Positions 15,143 through 23,441 of a stretch of 64,000 bases of DNA are shown piece after piece. Position 1 is the stretch's first letter. The number at the start of each line of letters is the position of its first letter. The notes below the pieces were generated by a model. That model had not been told where the DNA came from, did not search any database, and was given only the letters and a program-made list of their open reading frames with translations. The stretch is taken from NCBI GenBank assembly GCA_016930595.1, contig JAFGGJ010000026.1, forward strand, positions 1 through 64,000, read 5' to 3'. Position numbers and translations under genes: made by a program. The stretch comes from Planctomycetota bacterium (lineage in GTDB: Bacteria; Planctomycetota; SZUA-567; JAFGGJ01).

Positions 15143-17800
15143 ATGGCGAAAGAAAAGCCCAGGATAGTGCTGGATGAGAGCGCGATCGAGAGGAACGAGC
15201 CGCTGATGGGTCTGGTGTCCGCTCCGCCCGGAGAATACGAACTGGTTGCGGTCGATACGTACGGGCGGCACGTTGTGGATGAAAAGATCCGGGTGGCGGA
15301 CAGGGCCCTGCCGTTCTCGTTCGGGATGGAGCTGGCGGCGGCGGTTTCCCACAGGTTGAGGCTTGTCCGGAAGGGGCGGAAGGTGGCCGAGACGGCTTTC
15401 AAGGTGGCGCCGCCCCGGTCGGAGAGGAACTGGGACGACTACCACGTTTGCGTGTGGGCCCGTTACCCGCAGGGTTTCTACGAACTGCTGCGGGAAGCGG
15501 GGGTGAATGCTTCCATGGCGTACCGGATGAATGATTTTTCCACCATAGTGGAGAACGAATTTCCTTTCTACGTGGAGCAGGTGGCGCCGACGTGGCTGGC
15601 GTACTATCACCGCTCGGGGATACCCAACTGGACGGTGCTGCTCCAGCAGCAGAAGGACGCGTACAGGAAGCACAGGCCGCGTCCCGGCAAGGGCCTGCAT
15701 CGGACGGTCTGCCTGTCGAAGCGGGTGACGTACGATGAAATGGAACGGCGCATAGCGAAAGAGGTGCTCGATCACCGGTTTTACCGGCCGCTGTACTACA
15801 CGGCTGCGGACGAAGCCGGCATAACGGACCTGACGACGCCGCTGGACCTGTGCTGTTCTCCGGAATGCCTCGGGCGTTTCCGGGAGTGGCTGAAGGCAAG
15901 CTACAGGAGTCTGAACGCCCTGAACAGGGAATGGGGCACATCGTTTGCGACGTGGGGGAAGGTAATGCCGAGGACGGCCGACCAGGTGTTGAACGATGCC
16001 GGCGGGAATTACTCGCCGTGGGCGGACCACAGGGATTTCATGGACCACGTGCTGGGCGAGGCGTTTGAGCGGGCGCGGTCAATGATGCGGAAGTACGATG
16101 CGGAAGCATTATCGGGGCTTGAAGGCGGGCAGATGCCGGCCGCGTACGGGGGTTATAACTGGTTGCTTCTGGGAGCGGCGGCCGACGTCCTGGAGATCTA
16201 CAACATCGGGCACAACTGCGAGATAGTCCGGTCGCTTCACCCTGGCAAGGTGATGCTGAAGGCGGTCTTTGCCACGGGGACCGACTGGGACGTACACCGG
16301 GTGTGGTACGAGTTTCTGCACGGCGACATCGGGGTGATACTCTGGGACAACGGGGAAGAGCGCGCGAGGTGGATACATCCCGACAGGAAGTATTCGCGGC
16401 ATGCGGTGAAGCTGGCGCCGCATTTCAGGGAACTGCATTCGGGGACGGCGCGCCTTCTCCGGGGTGCAAAACGTGTCGACGACCCGATCGGCATTCATTT
16501 TTCGCAGCCGTCCATCAGAGCGGCCTGGATACGTGAGACCCAGGAACAGGAGCGGCAGGGCATAGACTGGCTGAACCAGGGATCGGCCTGGGGCAGACAG
16601 CATTCGGAATTCCTGAGGGTGCGGGAATCGCTCGGGGCGCTCGTGGAGGATCTTGGGCTGCAATACCGCTACCACGCGTACCCGGACATAGAGGAGGGAC
16701 TGTCGCCTGCGGAGGTCCGGATAATGTTTCTGCCGGAGTCGGCGGCGATATCGGACCGGGAAGCGAGGGCGTTTGAGCGGTACGTGAAAGCGGGCGGGAT
16801 ACTTGTTTCGGACGCTCTTGCCGGCGTCTGTGACGGCCACGTGAAGAGGAGGGGAAAAGGGGCGCTGGACAAGCTGTTCGGGATCAAGCGCGCAGACGGA
16901 GCTTTCTTCCCGTTCGGAGAGAGCATCGAGGTGTTGAAAGCACAGGGGCCGTTCGCCGGCCTGAAGGGGCTTGCGGAGGTAAGCCTCAAGGCGGCCGAGC
17001 CAGGTATCACGGCGAACGGTGCGAGTGTATGCGGTGACTGTTCCGGCGTTCCGGCCCTGATGTATAACAAGGTCGGCAGGGGGATGGCGGTGTATCTGAA
17101 CGTGCACAATCCCGACTACCGGCGGCTGCGGCTGGACACGCGGTCAGCAGCCGCTGCAGGGATCAGGGCTCTCTACGCCACGCTGATCCGAGCCGCGCGC
17201 GTCAGTCCTGCGGCGTTCTTCAGAGGCGGGAATCCGGTCGGTGTCGAGATACACCGTTACATGGACGGGAGGATCGCCTACATTGGCATCGGTCACAACC
17301 CGCACCTGCGGGTAAGCGAACTCGGCGGCGATGAAGCCGCCGACAACGGCATGATCATGAGGCCGCATTCCGGCACGCTGGCCGTCGGCCGAAAACAGCA
17401 CGTTTACGATGTGCGCAGAGGAAGGTACATAGGGTTGAGGGAGTCGGTGCCGGTGAAGCTGCCCGGAGCCGGAGCCGTGATACTGGCGGTGATGCCGTAC
17501 AGGGTAACGGGGATTGAAGCGGCTTTCCGTGGCGAAGGCAGGCCGGGCTCGGTGGTCGCGTTGTCAGGGCGCATCAAGGTATCCAAGGGGGTGCCGGGGC
17601 GGCACGTAGTGCACATGTCGATCCGGCAGCCGGACGGCCGAACGCCGCATTACTTCGAGCGTAACCTGGAAGCACCGAACGGCCGGTTTTCCTGCAGCAT
17701 ACCGCTGGGCCACAATGCGCCCGCCGGGCGTTACAGCGTTACGCTGGCCGACACGGCCACCGGCGTCAAGCGTACGGTAGCGTTAACTGTGCGGCGCTGA
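15143..17800 (+). CDS. GH42-like beta-galactosidase family protein
   Basis: An 885-residue glycoside hydrolase of the GH42 / clan GH-A type. The segment PECLGRFREWLKASYRSLNAL (241-261), ending in NREWGT, is the classic GH42 signature after a Cys-rich turn (C237, C238, C242). The likely acid/base is E224 in AADEAG; a nucleophile candidate is E327 (LEGGQ), less certain. About 100 residues of beta-sandwich precede the barrel and about 130 Ig-like residues end the protein; the middle part (about 560-700) resembles the GH42 trimerisation domain. No signal peptide is present, so it acts inside the cell. AAGGGG precedes ATG 15143. It is longer than typical GH42 (650-700). The 3' end overlaps the convergent GTPase gene by 18 bp. 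Confidence 0.75.
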   Translation: MAKEKPRIVLDESAIERNEPLMGLVSAPPGEYELVAVDTYGRHVVDEKIRVADRALPFSFGMELAAAVSHRLRLVRKGRKVAETAFKVAPPRSERNWDDYHVCVWARYPQGFYELLREAGVNASMAYRMNDFSTIVENEFPFYVEQVAPTWLAYYHRSGIPNWTVLLQQQKDAYRKHRPRPGKGLHRTVCLSKRVTYDEMERRIAKEVLDHRFYRPLYYTAADEAGITDLTTPLDLCCSPECLGRFREWLKASYRSLNALNREWGTSFATWGKVMPRTADQVLNDAGGNYSPWADHRDFMDHVLGEAFERARSMMRKYDAEALSGLEGGQMPAAYGGYNWLLLGAAADVLEIYNIGHNCEIVRSLHPGKVMLKAVFATGTDWDVHRVWYEFLHGDIGVILWDNGEERARWIHPDRKYSRHAVKLAPHFRELHSGTARLLRGAKRVDDPIGIHFSQPSIRAAWIRETQEQERQGIDWLNQGSAWGRQHSEFLRVRESLGALVEDLGLQYRYHAYPDIEEGLSPAEVRIMFLPESAAISDREARAFERYVKAGGILVSDALAGVCDGHVKRRGKGALDKLFGIKRADGAFFPFGESIEVLKAQGPFAGLKGLAEVSLKAAEPGITANGASVCGDCSGVPALMYNKVGRGMAVYLNVHNPDYRRLRLDTRSAAAAGIRALYATLIRAARVSPAAFFRGGNPVGVEIHRYMDGRIAYIGIGHNPHLRVSELGGDEAADNGMIMRPHSGTLAVGRKQHVYDVRRGRYIGLRESVPVKLPGAGAVILAVMPYRVTGIEAAFRGEGRPGSVVALSGRIKVSKGVPGRHVVHMSIRQPDGRTPHYFERNLEAPNGRFSCSIPLGHNAPAGRYSVTLADTATGVKRTVALTVRR

Positions 17801-18898
17801 GCCTCCGGCAGGCTGAGGACACGGTCCTGAATCGGCGTCGTGGTGGACGTCGAGCGGCCCGGACACGAGTTCATCCGGCTCTGCCGTGCCGTGCAGGATA
17901 TTTTCGACGGCGGCCCGCTGCCTGGCGGTGAATATCCCCGGTCCGGGCACGCCGCCCATGAGGCGGGCGAATACTTCTGCGCGTAGAGCGTCGATGCCCT
18001 GGCCGGTAAGCGAACAGACCGGCAGGCCGCCGTTTTGAGTGCCGATGTCGCACTTGTTACCGACGCGAACGACGACGGCAGGGACGTTGTCGGGAAACGC
18101 CGGTTCGACCGTATCCGGCGACACTACCCAGACGAGGGCATCTGCGGCGGCTATGGACTGGAGGGCGCGGCGGCGGGCTTCACGCGGCAGCGGCGTATTG
18201 GCAGTGCCCAGGCCGGCGGTATCTGTGATTTCGACCGCTGCGCCGAGCCAGTCGACGCGACGAATGACGGCGTCCCGCGTCGTTCCCGGGAATTCGCTCA
18301 CAAGGCTCCCGCCGCCCAACGCGTTGACAAGCGTGCTCTTGCCCGAGTTTTCCGCGCCGGCGACGGCTACGCGATGAGTTAGGCAGAGGCGTTCCAGCGG
18401 GCCGGCGCCGGCGAGCATGTCGGCAAGGGCGTCGATATCGCGGCGTTCCGCGGCAGCCCTGAGCACCTTGACACTGTCTCTCACGAGGGCGGAGGCGAGC
18501 GGCGAGGTGGTGCTTTTCAGCACGGAGACCGCTTCGGTTTCAAGGGCGTCACGGTGGCCGGCCTGGAACCTCAGCATGTCCATTTGCCGAACAGGGATTT
18601 CTTCATACCCCATTGCCGCGAGTTCCGAGACGACAAGGCCGGTTACAACGGCGCCTCCGTGGCAGTGGATTTCGAGGTAGTCCGGCTGCCCGTCAGGCAG
18701 GTTGACTATGACTTCGTCAAGGGCCTGCCCATCGGGACCGAGAAAATCGGCCAGTAGAAGTGTGTTAGTTGAGCCGGCGCGGGGCCTGAATCTCGACATG
18801 GCAAGGCGGCGGGCGGATTGGCCGATCAGGGCGATAACTGCGATGGCGGCGTCTCCGGGCGGGGTCAAAACGCAAAACATGCCGCATGAGGGGGGCAT
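17783..18898 (-). CDS. MnmE/TrmE-like GTPase lacking the C-terminal catalytic motif
   Basis: A 371-residue GTPase. The N-terminal TrmE domain is recognisable (VLTPPGDAAIAVIALIG, YLEIHCHGGAVVT). The G domain has G1 GAENSGKST (181-189), a TTRD switch, G3 DTAG (226-229) and G4 NKCD (281-284). True MnmE is about 450 residues and ends in a C-x-G-K motif needed for tRNA U34 modification. Here the helical domain is reduced and the protein ends in an acidic/Pro tail without that motif. It is therefore a MnmE-derived GTPase of probably different function. ATG 18898 or an internal ATG at 18880 (MFCVLTPPG) may be the start. It follows coaX by 9 bp in the same direction. Confidence 0.8.
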   Translation of the reverse strand: MPPSCGMFCVLTPPGDAAIAVIALIGQSARRLAMSRFRPRAGSTNTLLLADFLGPDGQALDEVIVNLPDGQPDYLEIHCHGGAVVTGLVVSELAAMGYEEIPVRQMDMLRFQAGHRDALETEAVSVLKSTTSPLASALVRDSVKVLRAAAERRDIDALADMLAGAGPLERLCLTHRVAVAGAENSGKSTLVNALGGGSLVSEFPGTTRDAVIRRVDWLGAAVEITDTAGLGTANTPLPREARRRALQSIAAADALVWVVSPDTVEPAFPDNVPAVVVRVGNKCDIGTQNGGLPVCSLTGQGIDALRAEVFARLMGGVPGPGIFTARQRAAVENILHGTAEPDELVSGPLDVHHDADSGPCPQPAGGSAPHS

Positions 18899-18907
18899 GG
18901 GCGTCGT

Positions 18908-19663
18908 TCAGAATCCTGCGGCCGTCAGGTCGAGGGCGAGGCCGAGAAGCGTAAGATGCGGTACGGTGGTCACCGCAGTGCGCAGGTGGCGGTTGAGCAA
19001 TTCAGTGTCTCCTCCGGTCAGGTAGACGGGACAGCCGTCAACGGCCTTTTCCCTGCGCATAGCCTTTACGAGGGAATCCACGGCGCCCGCGGCCCCCAGG
19101 ACGCATCCGGAAAGCATGGCCTGCTTGGTGTCGCTGCCGACGGCGCTGATGGGCGAAGCCGCTTCCAGTTTCGGGAGCAGGGCGGTGCGGTTTCCGAGAG
19201 CGTCCAGGGATACCTGGATGCCGGGCAGTATTGCTCCTCCCATGAACACGCCGTCGGCGGTGACGAGGTCCACGGTTATGGCGGTGCCGGCGTCCACGGT
19301 TATGGCGGCGCCGCGTGCGATATAATAAGCCGCCCGGCTGTTGAGGATCCTGTCGTCGCCGGTTTCCATGGGCCGGTCGGTTCCCATTTCAATTCCGGGG
19401 TCGAAATCCACACGGTACCTGAGCACCGGAACATCCAGTTGAACGGACGCCGCTGCAAGCACGTGATCGACAATATCGGGGGCGACGCCGGAGATCCCGA
19501 CAGCAGAGACGTCCCTGTCCACCACGCCGCCGAGCACGGCTGCAGCGGCTCTCGACGGGACGCCGCCGTACCTGTGCGAACCCGTTACGACGGGATCGGC
19601 GTCTTCGAAGACTCCCCACGAGACCCGGGTGTTTCCGATGTCCACTACATAGACAGCAGGCAA
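18908..19663 (-). CDS. coaX: Type III pantothenate kinase
   Basis: A 251-residue CoaX, catalysing the first step of coenzyme A synthesis (pantothenate to 4'-phosphopantothenate) in the cytoplasm. Diagnostic ASKHA-fold motifs are DIGNTR (8-13), GDDRILN followed by the AAY segment, DAGTAITVD and GGAILPG. Length is typical. It heads a two-gene minus-strand unit with the MnmE-like GTPase. It diverges from the GH140-like gene, sharing a gap of about 165 bp. Confidence 0.93.
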   Translation of the reverse strand: MPAVYVVDIGNTRVSWGVFEDADPVVTGSHRYGGVPSRAAAAVLGGVVDRDVSAVGISGVAPDIVDHVLAAASVQLDVPVLRYRVDFDPGIEMGTDRPMETGDDRILNSRAAYYIARGAAITVDAGTAITVDLVTADGVFMGGAILPGIQVSLDALGNRTALLPKLEAASPISAVGSDTKQAMLSGCVLGAAGAVDSLVKAMRREKAVDGCPVYLTGGDTELLNRHLRTAVTTVPHLTLLGLALDLTAAGF

Positions 19664-19744
19664 CGGTGTTCTCCTTGATGTGTTCCAACCGCATTCTACA
19701 CAATCACCATTGCAGTGAAACCCCTAATCTTGGGAATGAACGGC

Positions 19745-19772
19745 TTGACACTGTTTCGGCAGGGCTTACCTT
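19745..19772 (+). promoter_or_regulatory. Promoter for the GH140-like operon
   Basis: TTGACA (19745-19750, perfect), 16-nt spacer, TACCTT (19767-19772). This gives a leader of about 50 nt to ATG 19830 and supports that start over the ATG at 19785, which would be almost leaderless. Confidence 0.5.
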
Positions 19773-19829
19773 TGTTTGCGAACCATGCTGCAGTTCACAG
19801 GAGCCGATGAGCTGACCGGAGGCCGTGGA

Positions 19830-21431
19830 ATGGAATTATTCTGCAGGCAGTACCAGGTCGCTGAATGGCCGTTGGTTTCCACGGTTGACCACGGGGATCC
19901 CTTCAACGAGCTGGACGTAGATATAGTTGTCGCCGGGCCGGGCGGCCTGCGGATGCGGGTGCCCGCGTACTGGGCGGGCGGGGCGGAATGGCGTGTGCGG
20001 TTTTCGGCGCCGCTGCCGGGCGAATACACCTTTTGCTCGGAATGCACGGATGAGGGCGATGGAGGGCTTCACGGGAGGGAAGGCCGCATAACCGCCGCTC
20101 CTGCCGCAGGGAGCAATCCCCTGTATGCTCACGGCGCTGTGCGTGTTTCCGGGGACAGGCGCGGGTTCGAACATGCCGACGGGACGCCGTTCTTCTGGTT
20201 GGGAGACACGTGGTGGATGTGCCTGTCCGAAAGACTGTCGTGGCCGGAAGACTTCCAGCGGCTGGCGGCCGACAGGTGTGGCAAAGGGTTCAGTGTCATC
20301 CAGTTGGTGGCGGGTTTCTATCCCGACATGGACCTCTTTGACGAACGGAACATGAACGGGGCTGGTTTCCCGTGGGAGCGGGATCTTGTGGCCGTCAATC
20401 CCCGCTATTTCGACCTTGCCGACCTGCGTATCCAGTGGCTGGTGCGTTCGGGCCTTGTGCCGTGCATCGTGGGAGGGTGGGGGTATTACGTTCTGAAGAT
20501 AGGGCCGGAGCGGATGGGGAAGCACTGGAGGTACCTCATCGCCCGGTACGGGGCGTACCCGGTGGTCTGGTGCCTGGCGGGCGAAGCCAGGATGCCGTGG
20601 TACCTGTCGGAGAGCAGGGAGGAAGACAGCGAACGGCAGGTTTCGGCATGGACGGAAGTGGGACGAACGGTTCGCAGCACGGATCCGTATCATCGGCTCA
20701 TTACCATCCATCCTGATGTCACAGGGCGCGACCAGGTGAAAGACGACGGCGTCCTGGACTTCGACATGCTGCAGACGGGACATCATGGCAGGGAAGTCGT
20801 TCCCAATACCATCAGGATACTTAAAGCGGAGCTGAAACGCAGGCCCGTGATGCCGGTTATGATCGGCGAGGTTCTGTATGAGGGCATTATGCACGAGTCT
20901 TCCGACGAGATGCAGCGCTGCGTCTTTTGGGCATCGATGCTGTCCGGATCCGCCGGCTACACGTACGGCGCCAACGGGATATGGCAGTTCAACCGGCCGG
21001 GCGCGCCCTATGGCGCTTCCCCGCCGGGACACAACTGGGGGAATACCGCATGGCAGGATGCCGTCGGCCTGCCCGGGTCGCGGCAGTTGGGTATTGCGAA
21101 GTCTTTGTTGGAGCGTTGCGAATGGCGGCGCTTTGAGCCGCATCAGGATTGGGTTTCGCCCGCGGCCGGCGATAAAGACTTCTTCGCCTGCTATGCCGCG
21201 GGGATAGCGGGCGAGGTCCGTATCATCTATGTCTGGCGGGGGGGCTGTTCCTGGGACAGGATTACAGTGCTGGAACTGGAACGCTCTGTGAAATACAGGG
21301 CGTATTTTTTTGATCCCCGCAACGGGGAGGAGCACGGCATAGGCGAAGTTGTTCCGGATGGATCGGGTTCGTGGGTTGCGCCTGTTGCTCCCACGATAGA
21401 TGATTGGGTTATAGTCCTGCAGAAGGCATGA
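19830..21431 (+). CDS. DUF5060/DUF4038 (GH140-like) glycoside hydrolase
   Basis: A 533-residue protein with an N-terminal Ig-like DUF5060 region (about 1-100) and a DUF4038 TIM barrel (from FFWLGDTWW). The barrel has two likely catalytic acids: E252 in CLAGE and E347 in MIGEVLYEG. Characterised relatives include GH140 apiosidases acting on pectin side chains; the substrate here is unproven. No signal peptide is visible. GGAGG (19818-19822) is 7 nt from ATG 19830, so upstream in-frame ATG 19785 and TTG 19776 were not used. It begins a plus-strand operon with transglutaminase-fold paralogue 2 18 bp later. Confidence 0.75.
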   Translation: MELFCRQYQVAEWPLVSTVDHGDPFNELDVDIVVAGPGGLRMRVPAYWAGGAEWRVRFSAPLPGEYTFCSECTDEGDGGLHGREGRITAAPAAGSNPLYAHGAVRVSGDRRGFEHADGTPFFWLGDTWWMCLSERLSWPEDFQRLAADRCGKGFSVIQLVAGFYPDMDLFDERNMNGAGFPWERDLVAVNPRYFDLADLRIQWLVRSGLVPCIVGGWGYYVLKIGPERMGKHWRYLIARYGAYPVVWCLAGEARMPWYLSESREEDSERQVSAWTEVGRTVRSTDPYHRLITIHPDVTGRDQVKDDGVLDFDMLQTGHHGREVVPNTIRILKAELKRRPVMPVMIGEVLYEGIMHESSDEMQRCVFWASMLSGSAGYTYGANGIWQFNRPGAPYGASPPGHNWGNTAWQDAVGLPGSRQLGIAKSLLERCEWRRFEPHQDWVSPAAGDKDFFACYAAGIAGEVRIIYVWRGGCSWDRITVLELERSVKYRAYFFDPRNGEEHGIGEVVPDGSGSWVAPVAPTIDDWVIVLQKA

Positions 21432-21449
21432 TTGCGAAAGGACGCTGAA

Positions 21450-23333
21450 ATGCATTACACGCCCCGGGTTGTATCAGAGCACGTCCCCGATTTTTCTTCG
21501 CTGGGGGCGCTTTTGGGACACAGGCGTTTCCAGGGGAAGTCGGGCCAGGAACTTGCCATAGCGCTCTGGGAACTGATCGTGGACCATGATCTCGGCATTT
21601 ACCATTATCTGCCGGCGATAGAGCGTTTCTGGAACAAGGATGTGTACGATCCGCTTAAGATACTGAACGTATACGGTTTTACGATATGCCACTGTCACGC
21701 GCACATGCTTGCGATGATAGCCAGGGAGGCCGGGTTCACGACGCGCATAGCGAACATACGGGGGCATGAAGGCACAGAGATATTCTATGACGGGGCGTGG
21801 CATTATTTCGACGCCGATATACAGTATTTTCACCGCAAACATCCGCCCGAAGAACACATCATAGCCTCGCGGCAGGATCTCTATGACGACCCGTCGCTGG
21901 TCGACGGGCAGCAGAACCCATCCTTTCCATACGGCTTCCCTGACCGGCTGCCCCAGAACATACGTCCGCTGTACGAGGATGTTCCCAGTTATCTGCCTGT
22001 GTTCGCAGAGCGGATACACAGCATGGATTACCGCCTGAGGCCCGGTGAGGAAATTGTCCGCTTCTTTCACAACAAGGGGCGGTGGGTGGTATTCGATTAC
22101 TATCCTGAAGCGTGGTTGCGTTATGACCGGGAAACGGGTGCAGAGGGACCGACGGAGCGTTTCTGGCCGCGGCGCCAGTGGGGCAACGGGTACTTTCATT
22201 ATGCGCCGTGCCTCAACAGTGCATCGCGGGACGTCGAACTTTCCGATATCGCCATGAAGGGGATTGAGCAGGATCGCGACGGTCTGGTCTGCAGCGGCGC
22301 GCGTGGAGAAGCTGTACTGAGTTTTGAATCGCCGTATATCTACTGCGGGGTTCCGGATCCGCTGAAGCGCGTGCCTTCCGAGCGCGGGGCGTTACTCAAG
22401 GCGCGTTTCATGCTGCCCGAGGGAACGTCTGCCACGGTGACGGCGGTAGCCGGCGGGCGGCGCAGGAAACTGTGGTCTTCAAACGGCCGGTTTGGCGAAG
22501 TCGTTTGCGACGCGGACTATACGGCTTCCGTTGACGGGCTTTATTCGTGTTCTCTGAGGTTCAAGCTGGAAGGTCCCGGAGCACGCCTGGCGGAGGTCGA
22601 CAACACGCTCTGGTTCATGGTATCCCCGCATTCGCTGCCAGCGCTGAAGAATACCGGTCCCAACCGGATGAGGCTGTGCCACGGCGACAAGCACGGCCTG
22701 TTTACAAAGCCCGACCTGCTGGAAGTGAAGATGGAAGGCGCTGAGGGCCCTCCCGGGGCATATTCCGCCGAAAACCTCGTTTACCGGCCGGAAACCTTCT
22801 CCCGTGTCCTGCCGGAGGATCCGTCACGCCCGTGGAGATTGACTTACAGGCTGCGTCCCCCGGAGAAGGGCGCGGTCGCGTGGGTTTCGGCATATGCGAT
22901 ATTCGAAGGCATACGGCCGGGCGAGGATTATGACGGCACACAGGCCGTTATTGAAGTTGCTGTTTCGCCTGACGGTCCATGGACCGAAGCCGCGCGTTCA
23001 CACGTCTATGAACATCCTCAGGGATGGCATTTCGGTCTGCATGGCGAGAGCCTGCTTGAAAAGCCCGCGAGGACCGTCTATATGCGGTTATCGTGCAAGA
23101 AGGGGATTCTGGGTTTTCGCGTCGCCCAGCACTATGTGCCGGCAGGTGCACGTGCCGCGTCCTGTCCTCTTGAAGCGGTCCATGAATGGTACGAGGTGGA
23201 CACCCGTGTCGGCCGGCGGCTCCGCAGCCACGTTGAAAGAGTTGTATCTCCCGAAGCGGAATACGTTGTTGAGTGTGCACAGGAGCCGCATGATGAAAGC
23301 ATTACGCTGCGGGTGCCGTCGGTGGCGAAATGA
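21450..23333 (+). CDS. Large transglutaminase-fold protein (paralogue 2)
   Basis: A 627-residue homologue of 13148-15013. The core has C80 (YGFTICHCHAHM), H106 (GHEGTE) and D121 (YFDADI), with the same spacing as paralogue 1. The shared HRKHPPEEHIIAS, QQNPSFPYG and MDYRLRPGEEIVRF blocks mark a distinct subfamily. The C-terminal half is beta-rich. ATG 21450 follows a GAAAGGA ribosome site. It lies 18 bp after the GH140-like gene and before the LarA homologue, which argues for a role in degrading a sugar or peptide conjugate. The beta-rich C-terminus may bind that substrate. No export signal is seen. Confidence 0.75.
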   Translation: MHYTPRVVSEHVPDFSSLGALLGHRRFQGKSGQELAIALWELIVDHDLGIYHYLPAIERFWNKDVYDPLKILNVYGFTICHCHAHMLAMIAREAGFTTRIANIRGHEGTEIFYDGAWHYFDADIQYFHRKHPPEEHIIASRQDLYDDPSLVDGQQNPSFPYGFPDRLPQNIRPLYEDVPSYLPVFAERIHSMDYRLRPGEEIVRFFHNKGRWVVFDYYPEAWLRYDRETGAEGPTERFWPRRQWGNGYFHYAPCLNSASRDVELSDIAMKGIEQDRDGLVCSGARGEAVLSFESPYIYCGVPDPLKRVPSERGALLKARFMLPEGTSATVTAVAGGRRRKLWSSNGRFGEVVCDADYTASVDGLYSCSLRFKLEGPGARLAEVDNTLWFMVSPHSLPALKNTGPNRMRLCHGDKHGLFTKPDLLEVKMEGAEGPPGAYSAENLVYRPETFSRVLPEDPSRPWRLTYRLRPPEKGAVAWVSAYAIFEGIRPGEDYDGTQAVIEVAVSPDGPWTEAARSHVYEHPQGWHFGLHGESLLEKPARTVYMRLSCKKGILGFRVAQHYVPAGARAASCPLEAVHEWYEVDTRVGRRLRSHVERVVSPEAEYVVECAQEPHDESITLRVPSVAK

Positions 23334-23379
23334 GGCAACCGTGCTGTTCAGGGTATAAGTAATGGACGGCACGGGCCTG

Positions 23380-23407
23380 TTGACAGCAGGCATTGCCGTG
23401 GTAGGCT
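23380..23407 (+). promoter_or_regulatory. Candidate promoter for LarA-family gene
   Basis: TTGACA (23380-23385, perfect), 16-nt spacer, TAGGCT (23402-23407) in the 108-bp gap before ATG 23442. The -10 is weak. Confidence 0.4.
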
Positions 23408-23441
23408 GTCTTGGAGCTTTGATGGGAAGGACAGATGCCGC

